Of a DNA stretch of 64,000 nucleotides, positions 35,500 through 43,418 are shown piece after piece. The notes under the pieces were generated by a model. That model did not search any database. It saw only the letters and a list, made by a program, of their open reading frames with translations, and was not told where the DNA came from. Made by a program: the position numbers and the translations under genes. The stretch is from Immundisolibacterales bacterium (lineage in GTDB: Bacteria > Pseudomonadota > Gammaproteobacteria > HK1), in contig JAPOPW010000023.1 in NCBI GenBank assembly GCA_026712715.1, forward strand, positions 124,001 through 188,000. Reading direction: 5' to 3'. The first letter of the stretch is position 1, and each line of letters begins with the position of its first letter.

Positions 35500-36744
35500 A
35501 TGACCACTCCGCTCCCCCGGCCGAAGCGCAAGGACCCGATCAAGCGCACCCGGCTCCCGGCCCTGCCGCCCGCGCCGCGCAGTCGCGAGGCGCTCGGTCT
35601 TACCGCGGTCGCGGCCGAGGGGCGGTTCGCGCTCCAGCGCTGCGAGGAATGCGGCCGTGTCCAGTACCCGCCACGGCAGCTTTGCGGAGGGTGCCTCTCG
35701 GCGGAGCTCGCGTGGCGGGACGTTCCGGACCACGGCACCCTGATCGCCGGCACCACCTTGCACCACAGCAACGACGTGTACTTCCGCGAGCGCCTTCCCT
35801 GGCGGCTCGGACTGGTCGGACTCGACTGCGGTCCCGCCATCGTCGCGCACGTGATGGAGGACTGCCGCATCGGCGACCGGGTGCGGATGTCGGTGCGCCT
35901 CGACCGGAGTGGCCGCGCGGTCATGCTCGCCATGCCCCCCGGAGATGAGGTCCCGAACATGGAAGACGATCTCGAGCTTCGCGAGACCACGTGCCACCCC
36001 CGGCACCGCCGGGTGCTCGTGACCAACGGCAAGACCCCGGCCGGTCAGGCCCTCGTGCGCGCGGTGGCCGCGACGGGCGCGCGCGAGGTGTACGTGGGAA
36101 ACCCGGAGCCCTGGCACGCGAGCCCCCCGCTCGCGGCCCTCGCCGAGATCCCGGCGGTCACGGTCTTCCCGCTCGACGTGACGGACTCGCAGTCCGTGCA
36201 CGAGCTCGCGGGCCGGATCGGGGCCAAGGTCGAGATCCTCGTCAACAATGGCTATCACCTGCGCCCGGGCGGGATCCGGGGCCGCCGGGACATCAACAAC
36301 CCGCGTGCGGAAATGGACGTCACCTACTTCGGGCTGCTGCGCCTTGCCCGGGAGTTCGGCCCGGTGCTGCGCGAGCGAGGCGCCGACGGGCCGTTCGGGG
36401 CCTGCGCGTGGGTCAACGTGCTGTCGGTCTACGCCCTCGTGAACAACCCCGCGTTCGCCACCTGGTCCGCCTCCCTCGCCGCCGCCCATTCCCTTTCGCA
36501 GTGTCTGCGAACCGATCTCCTGGAAGGCGGGGTGAAGGTCGTCAACGTGTACCCGGGCCCCCTCGAGGACGAGTGGCAGCAGCTTCTCCCGCCCCCGAAG
36601 CTCACCCCGGAAGCGCTCGCGAACGCGGTGGTGAAGGCGCTCGTGGACGGCGTGGAGGAGGTGTACCCGGGAGCGGTCGCGCAGGAGATCCACGCGCGCA
36701 TGCGCGAGAATCCGAAGGAGGTCGAACGGGAGCTGTCGCTGTGA
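35500..36744 (+). CDS. Fusion: DUF35 Zn-ribbon/OB-fold domain + degenerate SDR domain
   Basis: A 414-residue two-domain protein. Residues 40-150 are a DUF35 unit: a zinc ribbon (Cys48, Cys51, Cys62, Cys65) and an OB-fold (LIAGTTLHHS...RIGDRVRMSVRL). Residues 170-400 follow the SDR fold, but TGxxxGxG is TNGKTPAG (175-182), NNAG is NNGY, and the catalytic Tyr-Ser-Ala-Ser-Lys is WSASL (Trp322, Leu326). DUF35 proteins chaperone or complete thiolase-like enzymes, and such a thiolase lies at 31911. The ATG has no ribosome site; TACACT (35488-35493) ends seven bases ahead, so a leaderless start is possible. The following cyclase gene overlaps it by GTGA. Confidence 0.78.
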   Translation: MTTPLPRPKRKDPIKRTRLPALPPAPRSREALGLTAVAAEGRFALQRCEECGRVQYPPRQLCGGCLSAELAWRDVPDHGTLIAGTTLHHSNDVYFRERLPWRLGLVGLDCGPAIVAHVMEDCRIGDRVRMSVRLDRSGRAVMLAMPPGDEVPNMEDDLELRETTCHPRHRRVLVTNGKTPAGQALVRAVAATGAREVYVGNPEPWHASPPLAALAEIPAVTVFPLDVTDSQSVHELAGRIGAKVEILVNNGYHLRPGGIRGRRDINNPRAEMDVTYFGLLRLAREFGPVLRERGADGPFGACAWVNVLSVYALVNNPAFATWSASLAAAHSLSQCLRTDLLEGGVKVVNVYPGPLEDEWQQLLPPPKLTPEALANAVVKALVDGVEEVYPGAVAQEIHARMRENPKEVERELSL

Positions 36745-37580
36745 GCACGATTGCCGAAGCCGCCACGGGGGCCGTGGCTCGGGACCCGGAGGCCGCGAGG
36801 ACCCTCGCCCGGTTCCTCGCCGATCTCCTCGCCGGCCGGATCCGGGTCGTGGACCTCACCGAGACCCTGGAGCCCGGGTTTCCGACCATCATCCTGCCCC
36901 CCGAGCTCGGGCAGTGCTGGCCGTTCCGCTCCGAGGAGATTTCGCGTTACGACGAACGCGGCCCCGGCTGGTACTGGAACAACTTCTCCTGTGGAGAGCA
37001 TACCGGGACCCACTTCGACGCTCCGATTCACTGGGTTTCGGGCAAGGACCTGCCGAACAACGCCACGGACACCATCCCGGTCGAGAACTTCATTGCGGAG
37101 GCCTGCGTGCTCGACTGCTCGCGCGAGTGCGAGGACGATCCCGACTTCCTCCTCACCATCGACTTCGTCGAGGCGTGGGAGGCGGAGCACGGAACGATCC
37201 CGCCGCGCGCGTGGGTGTTCATGCGCTCCGACTGGTCGAAGCGGCGCGACCCCGCCGCCTACCTCAACATGCTGGAGGACGGCCAGCACACCCCGGGACC
37301 GGACGAGGAGGTGGTGCCGTGGCTCATCGCCATGCGCGACGTGCACGGCTTCGGCACCGAGTCGGTCGGGACGGACGCGGGGCAGGCCATCCACTTCTCC
37401 GAGCCCTTCCCGTGCCACTACTACATGCACCGCAACAACCGATACGGGCTTCAGTGCATGACCAACCTCGACCTGCTCCCCGCGCGAGGGGCGGTGATCC
37501 TGAGCGCGCCGCTCAAGATCGAGCAGGGCTCGGGCAGCCCGACCCGCGTGCTCGCCCTGGTTCCCGCGCCGGCGGGCTGA
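36741..37580 (+). CDS. Cyclase-family metal-dependent hydrolase (kynurenine formamidase-like)
   Basis: A 279-residue protein with the cyclase/KynB signature: VVDLTETLEPGFP near residue 35 and the metal-binding HTGTHFDAPIH near residue 90, in which the His and Asp residues bind zinc or manganese. Members hydrolyse N-formylkynurenine, isatin or related amides and lactones. Starts at a GTG that overlaps the stop of the upstream fusion gene (GTGA), so the two are coupled. The gene ends 25 bp before the stop of the convergent protease gene. Confidence 0.86.
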   Translation: MSTIAEAATGAVARDPEAARTLARFLADLLAGRIRVVDLTETLEPGFPTIILPPELGQCWPFRSEEISRYDERGPGWYWNNFSCGEHTGTHFDAPIHWVSGKDLPNNATDTIPVENFIAEACVLDCSRECEDDPDFLLTIDFVEAWEAEHGTIPPRAWVFMRSDWSKRRDPAAYLNMLEDGQHTPGPDEEVVPWLIAMRDVHGFGTESVGTDAGQAIHFSEPFPCHYYMHRNNRYGLQCMTNLDLLPARGAVILSAPLKIEQGSGSPTRVLALVPAPAG

Positions 37581-37605
37581 CCGTCCGGCCCTTGGCTCGC
37601 CGGAG

Positions 37606-39975
37606 TCAGAAGGCCTGGCGCCAGCCGGCGAGGAGGGCGAGGCTCGGGTCCGCGGCGGCGCGGTGGCCGGGCTCATGGGTCCAGACCGCGCCGAGGCGAA
37701 GCTCGCCCGCGTCCTTCCACCGCCGGTGCCAGCGGGCCGCTACGTCGATCTGCCGTCCGGTGGGTGCAAGGTCGGCGCTCACCGGGTGGCGGAGAACCTC
37801 GCCGCCCTTGGTGCGGCCCGCGGGAACGGAGAGCGTCGCCTCCCCGGACTCGACCCGGAGCGGTTGCGCGACCGAAAGGCTGAATCCGCGGTCGGTTCCG
37901 AGGGGTCGGGTCGCCCGGAGCGCGAACGCGCTCGTCGTCAACGGCGTGAGGTCGGCGATGAGTCCAACGCTCTGCTCGGCAGTGACCGTGCCGAGCTCGG
38001 CGCCGCCGAACAGCCGCCAGCCGCCGATGCCTGCTTCGGCGTCGATGCCGGCGAAGACGGCGTCGGCCGAAAGGCCGCCGAACGCGCCTTGCGCCGTGGT
38101 TCCTAGCAAAGCCTCGCGCTCTCCCAGCCAGCCGGCCCGAAGGGCGAATGGGGTGCCCCGCGCGCGCCACGACAGCAGGCCGCCGGTAGCGGGCGGCACG
38201 CCGTCCGTTCCTTCGGTCGAGAAGGCGGTCGCGAGGAGGCCGCCCGGGCCGCCCAGGCTGAGGGTCAGGGCGTGCTCGGCGAGCCCGAGATGCCCACCCG
38301 TGGCGCCGGCCGGAGTATCCAGGAGCCCGAGCTGCAATCCGCCCCGATACTCGTTCGCGGGGACCCACGTGCCGTGCTCGTGACGAAGTGAGAGAACCGG
38401 CCGCGCGCCAAGGCCGTCCAGCCCCGGGGTCGGGGCCATGAAGTTGCGAAGCGGCGAGGCCGTCGAAGGTACGGTCCGTTCGGATGCGAAGTCGCCGAGG
38501 TCGAACCAGAACGGCGCGCCGAGAGAGTCGAAGGCGGCAACCTCGTGCCCTGCGAACGAGTGGGAGAAGCCGTCGCCGAGGGCGCCGCCGGAGGTGAGGC
38601 CGGTCGACGACAACGGGGTGCCGCCGCCTTCCACCGTGCCCGAGAGCGCGATCTCGGTCGTTCCGACCGGCGAGGTGGCGGTGCCGAGGTCCATCAGCCC
38701 CTGGCCGTAGACCACCGCGTCCGCATAGATGCCGGTCCGATCGGCGGTTTCCAGGAGACGCACCGCGAGGTCGGTGTTCGGGAGCTGGTCCCGGAAGTAG
38801 TGCTTCAGCACCGCGAGCCCGCCGGTCACCATCGGCGCCGCGAACGAAGTACCGGAAAAGCGGCCCAGCCACCGTTCTCCCGGGGTGCCGTCGTTCGCCG
38901 GTCCGAAATAGGCGGTCAGAACCCGGGCGCCCGGTGCCGCGAGGCACCACTTGGCGGCGCTGCCGCAGCGATTGGAGAAGTTGGCGATGCTGCCGTCCAG
39001 GCCTATGGCGACGACGGCGAGGCTGTGCCCTCGCATCTCCTCGAAGTACACCGGGAGACCGGCGGTGATTCCGGGCGAGGACGCGTCGACCGTGCCCTCT
39101 CCGTCCGTCCTCTCGACGCACCAGGCTTCATCCTGGGTGCACTTGCGGCCATGCGCGTTGCCGGCGGCCCACACGAGGATGGTCTTCTCGTCGACGTCCC
39201 CTTGCGCCAGCACACCGATCGTCTCGCCGTAGCTGGACCGAAGCTCGGCTTCGGGGTAGATGTCGACGAGGCTGGAGTATCCCAGGCTGAGATTGAGGAA
39301 GTCGAGCCGTCCTCGGTCGTCCTCCCACTCGAAGATGTGCCGGTACAGGTCCGCGTCCGCGGAGTCCACGGTCGCAAGCGCCTCGACGGTGACGGGGTTG
39401 AAGTACTCCGGCGCGGTTCCGAGCGGAATCGCGAAGACCGCGAGATCGGCGCCCCAGGCCACCCCGTGCGGGAGCAGGTCCAATCCGGGAACACGTCTGG
39501 CGGCGATGACCCCCGCCACCGCCGTGCCATGCGAGTACTCGTCGCCAATCTCGTCCTCGGCGTCTTCCAGAAACTCCTCGGTGATCTTCGCCCCGCGGAG
39601 CAGCAGGTGCTCGGGGTCGATCCCGGTGTCGAGGACGCCGATGGTTTGGCCCGCGCCCGGCTCCACGTCGCCGCCTTCGACGAGCGCGAGACGCCCGTAC
39701 GCCTCGTAGGCGTTGATCATCGTGGCGAATGGCCACTGACTGGAGAGGGCCGATTCGTTACGTAGATTCTCCGCGAGAGCGGTCGACTTCTCCTCGAACT
39801 CCTCGGCGGAAAGGCAACCTTCTTCGTGGGTGGCAATGCAATCGGGCGAGGCGTACTTGCTACCGCCGGCGCAGGCCGAAAGGAGCAGGGCCGCGGCCAG
39901 CATTCCGGCCAGGGTTCCGGCGGGACCGTGAAAGGCCGCGCGGATGGCGACGAGGGTGGCGTGTTGTCGATTCAT
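37606..39975 (-). CDS. Subtilisin-family (S8) lipoprotein autotransporter protease
   Basis: A 789-residue secreted protease. A lipoprotein signal ends in LSAC (Cys35). The S8 triad is Asp116 (VLDTGID), His149 (YSHGTAVAGV) and Ser377 (SGTSFAAP), with oxyanion Asn273. The last 270 or so residues alternate polar and hydrophobic positions and end LLAGWRQAF, with the terminal aromatic of an outer-membrane beta-barrel. Architecture resembles NalP-type lipidated autotransporters, which reach the cell surface. ATG 39975 is chosen over 40011 because the candidate promoter (40034-40007) would start transcription near 40000. Several Cys pairs suggest disulfides. Confidence 0.87.
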   Translation of the reverse strand: MNRQHATLVAIRAAFHGPAGTLAGMLAAALLLSACAGGSKYASPDCIATHEEGCLSAEEFEEKSTALAENLRNESALSSQWPFATMINAYEAYGRLALVEGGDVEPGAGQTIGVLDTGIDPEHLLLRGAKITEEFLEDAEDEIGDEYSHGTAVAGVIAARRVPGLDLLPHGVAWGADLAVFAIPLGTAPEYFNPVTVEALATVDSADADLYRHIFEWEDDRGRLDFLNLSLGYSSLVDIYPEAELRSSYGETIGVLAQGDVDEKTILVWAAGNAHGRKCTQDEAWCVERTDGEGTVDASSPGITAGLPVYFEEMRGHSLAVVAIGLDGSIANFSNRCGSAAKWCLAAPGARVLTAYFGPANDGTPGERWLGRFSGTSFAAPMVTGGLAVLKHYFRDQLPNTDLAVRLLETADRTGIYADAVVYGQGLMDLGTATSPVGTTEIALSGTVEGGGTPLSSTGLTSGGALGDGFSHSFAGHEVAAFDSLGAPFWFDLGDFASERTVPSTASPLRNFMAPTPGLDGLGARPVLSLRHEHGTWVPANEYRGGLQLGLLDTPAGATGGHLGLAEHALTLSLGGPGGLLATAFSTEGTDGVPPATGGLLSWRARGTPFALRAGWLGEREALLGTTAQGAFGGLSADAVFAGIDAEAGIGGWRLFGGAELGTVTAEQSVGLIADLTPLTTSAFALRATRPLGTDRGFSLSVAQPLRVESGEATLSVPAGRTKGGEVLRHPVSADLAPTGRQIDVAARWHRRWKDAGELRLGAVWTHEPGHRAAADPSLALLAGWRQAF

Positions 39976-40006
39976 GAATGGTTTCCGATCCGTGCCGCGC
40001 TCAAAA

Positions 40007-40034
40007 CTCATACTCTACTCGAAGAACGAGTCAA
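40007..40034 (-). promoter_or_regulatory. Sigma70-type promoter of the autotransporter gene, with inverted repeat
   Basis: On the minus strand TTGACT (40034-40029) and TATGAG (40012-40007) are separated by 16 bp, matching consensus at 5 and 4 of 6 sites. The spacer contains ACTCG-N5-CGAGT (40017-40031), a perfect inverted repeat that could bind a regulator. Predicted start near 40000, 25 bases before the ATG. Confidence 0.5.
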
Positions 40035-40203
40035 TTGACCGAGGGAGGAGGCGAGCCGCCGCGACGGTCGTGCCGGCAACCGGTCGTGAACGGCCGGGGC
40101 CGAACTGACGCACCCGGGCGCCGGCCATCCCGCGACCGTCCTGCCCCCTTGCCCGGCCGGCCGCTTGGCGCGCGGGGAAGGATGGCGGGACGCGGTGCGG
40201 AAG

Positions 40204-40212
40204 TGATATAAG
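40204..40212 (+). promoter_or_regulatory. Extended -10 promoter before the mgsA-like gene
   Basis: TGATATAAG carries the TGn extension directly before TATAAG. A start near 40219 would leave a leader of about 27 bases containing AGGGGAGAGG. No clear -35. The remainder of 40035-40203 shows no gene. Confidence 0.4.
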
Positions 40213-40245
40213 CGCACGCTGGCAGGGGAGAGGCCACGCGCCCTC

Positions 40246-41151
40246 ATGTGCGGAATCGTCGGACTCTACGCAAAGAACCCCGAGCTCCGCCCGCGGCTCG
40301 GTGAGCTCGTGTCGCCGATGCTGGTCGAGCTCGGCGACCGCGGCCCGGACAGCGCCGGGATCGCCTTCTACCGGCGGCCCGTGGCGGGCGGCGGCTCCAA
40401 GATCACCGTGCATCACGTGGACCCCGGGTACGAATGGGGCTCGCTCCGCGACGCGTTTGCGGCGCGGTGCGGCGCGGACGTGGAGATGGAAGTGCGGGGG
40501 AGCCACGCGACGCTTGCGAGCCCGCTGCCCCCGGCCGACGTCGAGCGATGGTTCGGCGAGCGGCATCCCGAGCTCCGGGTGATGAGCGTGGGCGACACCA
40601 TCGAGCTCTACAAGGAGAAGGGGCTTCCGGTGGACGTGGTGGACCGCTTCGGGTTCCGGGACATCGACGGCAGCCATGCCCTCGGCCACACCCGGATGGC
40701 GACCGAGAGCGCAGTCACCACCGAGCACTCGCATCCCTTCTCGACCGGTCTCGATCTCTGCCTCGTGCACAACGGATCGCTCTCGAACCACAACCGCCTG
40801 CGCCGGAATCTGCGCCGCGAGGGAATTGCGTTCCAGACCGACAACGACACCGAGGTCGCCGCGGGCTATCTCACCTGGCGGCTCCGCGAGGGCGACTCCC
40901 TCGACGAAGCGCTCGAGGCGGCCAACGACGATCTCGACGGCTTCTACACCTTCGCGGTCGCGACCCGGGACGGCTTCGCGGTGCTCCGCGATCCCATCGC
41001 CTGCAAGCCCGCGGTGCTCGCGGAGACCGAGGACTGGGTGGCGATGGGGTCGGAGTTCCGGGCCATCGCGCCCCTGCCGGGTGCCGATCGGGCCGAGATC
41101 TGGGAACCGACCCCGGGACGGGTGTACCACTGGGGCGGCGCCACGACGTGA
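40246..41151 (+). CDS. mgsA: Class II glutamine amidotransferase, N-methylglutamate synthase subunit A-like
   Basis: A 301-residue Ntn hydrolase. It begins Met-Cys-Gly-Ile, so Cys2 is the N-terminal nucleophile after Met removal, and contains GDRGPDSAGIA, GHTRMATES and HNGSLSNHNRLR, all typical of the glutaminase domain of glutamate synthase. In methylotrophs and many proteobacteria three separate genes (mgsABC) split glutamate synthase into amidotransferase, GXGXG and FMN domains and make N-methylglutamate; the same gene set is called glxBCD in rhizobia. It is first of such a set here. Function as NMG synthase is inferred from order with the gmaS-like gene. Confidence 0.82.
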   Translation: MCGIVGLYAKNPELRPRLGELVSPMLVELGDRGPDSAGIAFYRRPVAGGGSKITVHHVDPGYEWGSLRDAFAARCGADVEMEVRGSHATLASPLPPADVERWFGERHPELRVMSVGDTIELYKEKGLPVDVVDRFGFRDIDGSHALGHTRMATESAVTTEHSHPFSTGLDLCLVHNGSLSNHNRLRRNLRREGIAFQTDNDTEVAAGYLTWRLREGDSLDEALEAANDDLDGFYTFAVATRDGFAVLRDPIACKPAVLAETEDWVAMGSEFRAIAPLPGADRAEIWEPTPGRVYHWGGATT

Positions 41152-41849
41152 GCAACCTTCCGGAGCCCGTGGACTTCGATCTCGCGGGCGGCGACCGGCG
41201 CTCCCTCAACCGTTCGCTCCATGCGCTCGCAGGCGACGGGGCCGGCGCGCGCTGGAACATCCGCAATCCCGGCGGCCGTCACGCCCTTTGCGTCGGCATG
41301 GCGGCCGAGGCCGAGCTCGCCATCCACGGGCACGTCGGCTACTACTGCGCCGGCATGAACCGGTCGGCGAACATCGTGATTCACGGAAACGCCGGCCCCG
41401 GGGTGGCGGAGAACATGATGTCGGGATCGGTGCGGGTGAAGGGCAACGCCTCGCAGTCCGCCGGCGCGTCCGGACGCGGCGGACTGCTCGTGATCGAAGG
41501 AAACGCGAGCGCCCGCTGCGGCATCTCCATGAAGGGGATCGACATCGTGGTGGCGGGCTCGGTCGGGCACATGAGCGCGTTCATGGCCCAGGCCGGACAC
41601 CTCGTGGTGTGTGGGGAGGCGGGAGCCGATCTCGGCGACTCGATCTACGAAGCGGTGCTGTACGTGCGGGGCCCGGTCGCGTCGCTCGGGGCGGATTGCG
41701 TCGAGAAGGAGATGACCGATGCGCACCGCGAGCGGGTCGGCGGGCTGCTCGCGGCGGCCGGAGTCGAGGCCGATCCCGGCTCGTTCCGGCGCTACGGATC
41801 GGCCCGGCGGCTCTACAACTTCAACGTGGACCGGGCCGATGAATACTGA
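41148..41849 (+). CDS. mgsB: Glutamate synthase GXGXG-domain protein, N-methylglutamate synthase subunit B-like
   Basis: A 233-residue right-handed beta-helix protein, equivalent to the C-terminal GXGXG domain of glutamate synthase. Repeating Val/Ile-rich turns with Gly are visible (IVIHGNAGPGV, VRVKGNAS, LLVIEGNAS, IVVAGSVGHMS, LVVCGEAGADLGDS, LYVRGPVASLG). GTG 41148 overlaps the stop of the amidotransferase gene by GTGA, so the subunits are coupled and probably made in equal amounts. The domain links the glutaminase and synthase sites. Confidence 0.83.
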   Translation: MSNLPEPVDFDLAGGDRRSLNRSLHALAGDGAGARWNIRNPGGRHALCVGMAAEAELAIHGHVGYYCAGMNRSANIVIHGNAGPGVAENMMSGSVRVKGNASQSAGASGRGGLLVIEGNASARCGISMKGIDIVVAGSVGHMSAFMAQAGHLVVCGEAGADLGDSIYEAVLYVRGPVASLGADCVEKEMTDAHRERVGGLLAAAGVEADPGSFRRYGSARRLYNFNVDRADEY

Positions 41850-41990
41850 GCCGCGCCGCGCCGGTCGCGGATGTCGTCCGGCGTGCTCCGGCGCCGCCGG
41901 CACCTCGCGGGCCCGCGCCGGGGTGACCGCCAACCGGCCGCCGCGCTGCATGCGTGCGGGGCTCCACCGCGGCACGAGGTACCGGACACC

Positions 41991-43313
41991 GTGAGCGGCG
42001 CACCGCCCGATCGGCGCTGGCTCCGGGCCTCCGCCTCCTTCCCCGCCCCCGTCATCGCGGAGATCCATCGCGCGGCGGACGAGGGGGTGTACGACATCCG
42101 GGGCTTCGGCGCGAAGCGCCACCTCCCGACCTTCGACGATCTCCTGCTGCTCGGCGCCTCGATGTCGCGCTACCCCCTCGAGGGCTACCGCGAGAGGTGC
42201 GAGACCTCCGTCACCATCGGCACCCGCTTCGCCCGCCGTCCGCTCGAGCTCGCGATCCCGATCACGATCGCGGGGATGAGCTTCGGGGCCCTCGGCGCGA
42301 ACGCGAAGCGGGCGATCGGGATGGCGGCGAGCGCGATGGGCACGAGCACCACCACCGGCGACGGCGGCATGTCGCCGGAAGAGCGCGAGGCTTCGAAGCT
42401 GCTCGTCTACCAGGTTCTGCCGTCTCGCTACGGCCTCGACCCCGATCATCTTCGGGCCTGCGACGCGATCGAGGTGGTGGTCGGGCAGGGCGCCAAGCCG
42501 GGCGGCGGAGGGATGCTGCTCGGGCAGAAGATCACGGAGCGCATCGCGGGGATGCGGGACCTCCCGGTCGGCATCGACCAGCGAAGCGCCTGCCGCCATC
42601 CCGACTGGACGGGGCCCGACGACCTCGAGATCAAGATCCAGGAGCTGCGCGAGATCACCGACTGGGAGCTTCCGGTCTACGTCAAGGTCGGCGCCGCTCG
42701 AGTGGGCTTCGACGTCGCCCTCGCGGTCAAGGCGGGGGCGGACGCGGTGGTCGTCGACGGCATGCAGGGGGGGACCGCGGCCACCCAGGACATCTTCATC
42801 GAGCACGCCGGGGTCCCCACCCTGCCCGCCGTCCGCCAGGCGGTCGAGGCGCTCCAGGAGCTCGGCATGCACCGCAAGGTGCAGCTCATCGTCTCGGGCG
42901 GCATCCGCCACGGGGCGGACGTCGCGAAGGCGCTCGCCCTCGGGGCGGACGCGGTATCGCTCGGGACCGCATCGCTCATCGCCCTCGGCTGCAACCGGCC
43001 GGACTACGTCGAGGACTACCACGCGCTCGGGACCGAGCCCGGCTTCTGCCACCACTGCCATACCGGACGGTGCCCGGTCGGGATTACCACCCAGGATGCC
43101 GACCTCGAGACGCGGCTCCACCCCGAGCAGGGCGCGCGGCGGCTGCGCAACTACCTCACCACCATGACCCTCGAGCTCCAGACCCTCGCGCGGGCGTGCG
43201 GCAAGAGCCATGTGCTCAACCTCGAGCCCGAGGACCTTGCGGCGGTCACCGTGGAGGCGGCGGCGATGGCCCAGGTGCCCCTCGCCGGCACCAACTGGAT
43301 ACCGGGCCGGTAG
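41991..43313 (+). CDS. mgsC: FMN/Fe-S glutamate synthase domain protein, N-methylglutamate synthase subunit C-like
   Basis: A 440-residue (beta/alpha)8 synthase domain. TSTTTGDGGMSPEER, VGQGAKPGGGGMLLGQKI, PVYVKVGAARV and VVDGMQGGTAATQ match the FMN-binding central domain of glutamate synthase. CHHCHTGRCPVGITTQ supplies the Cys cluster of the 3Fe-4S centre. It would catalyse transfer to 2-oxoglutarate or glutamate chemistry in the assembled complex. GTG 41991 has GAGG about 12 bases upstream and starts just before conserved sequence; the frame is open back to 41871 but is Arg/Pro-rich there. The gap to mgsB is 141 bp. Confidence 0.83.
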   Translation: MSGAPPDRRWLRASASFPAPVIAEIHRAADEGVYDIRGFGAKRHLPTFDDLLLLGASMSRYPLEGYRERCETSVTIGTRFARRPLELAIPITIAGMSFGALGANAKRAIGMAASAMGTSTTTGDGGMSPEEREASKLLVYQVLPSRYGLDPDHLRACDAIEVVVGQGAKPGGGGMLLGQKITERIAGMRDLPVGIDQRSACRHPDWTGPDDLEIKIQELREITDWELPVYVKVGAARVGFDVALAVKAGADAVVVDGMQGGTAATQDIFIEHAGVPTLPAVRQAVEALQELGMHRKVQLIVSGGIRHGADVAKALALGADAVSLGTASLIALGCNRPDYVEDYHALGTEPGFCHHCHTGRCPVGITTQDADLETRLHPEQGARRLRNYLTTMTLELQTLARACGKSHVLNLEPEDLAAVTVEAAAMAQVPLAGTNWIPGR

Positions 43314-43418
43314 CGCGCGCGGGCGAACGACCCCGGCGCCGGTCGGCGGCCGCCCCGCGTCCGGGGTGGCGTGGCGGCCCGGACCGGAACACGAAGAAGA
43401 CTCTCGGAGGCTGAAATC

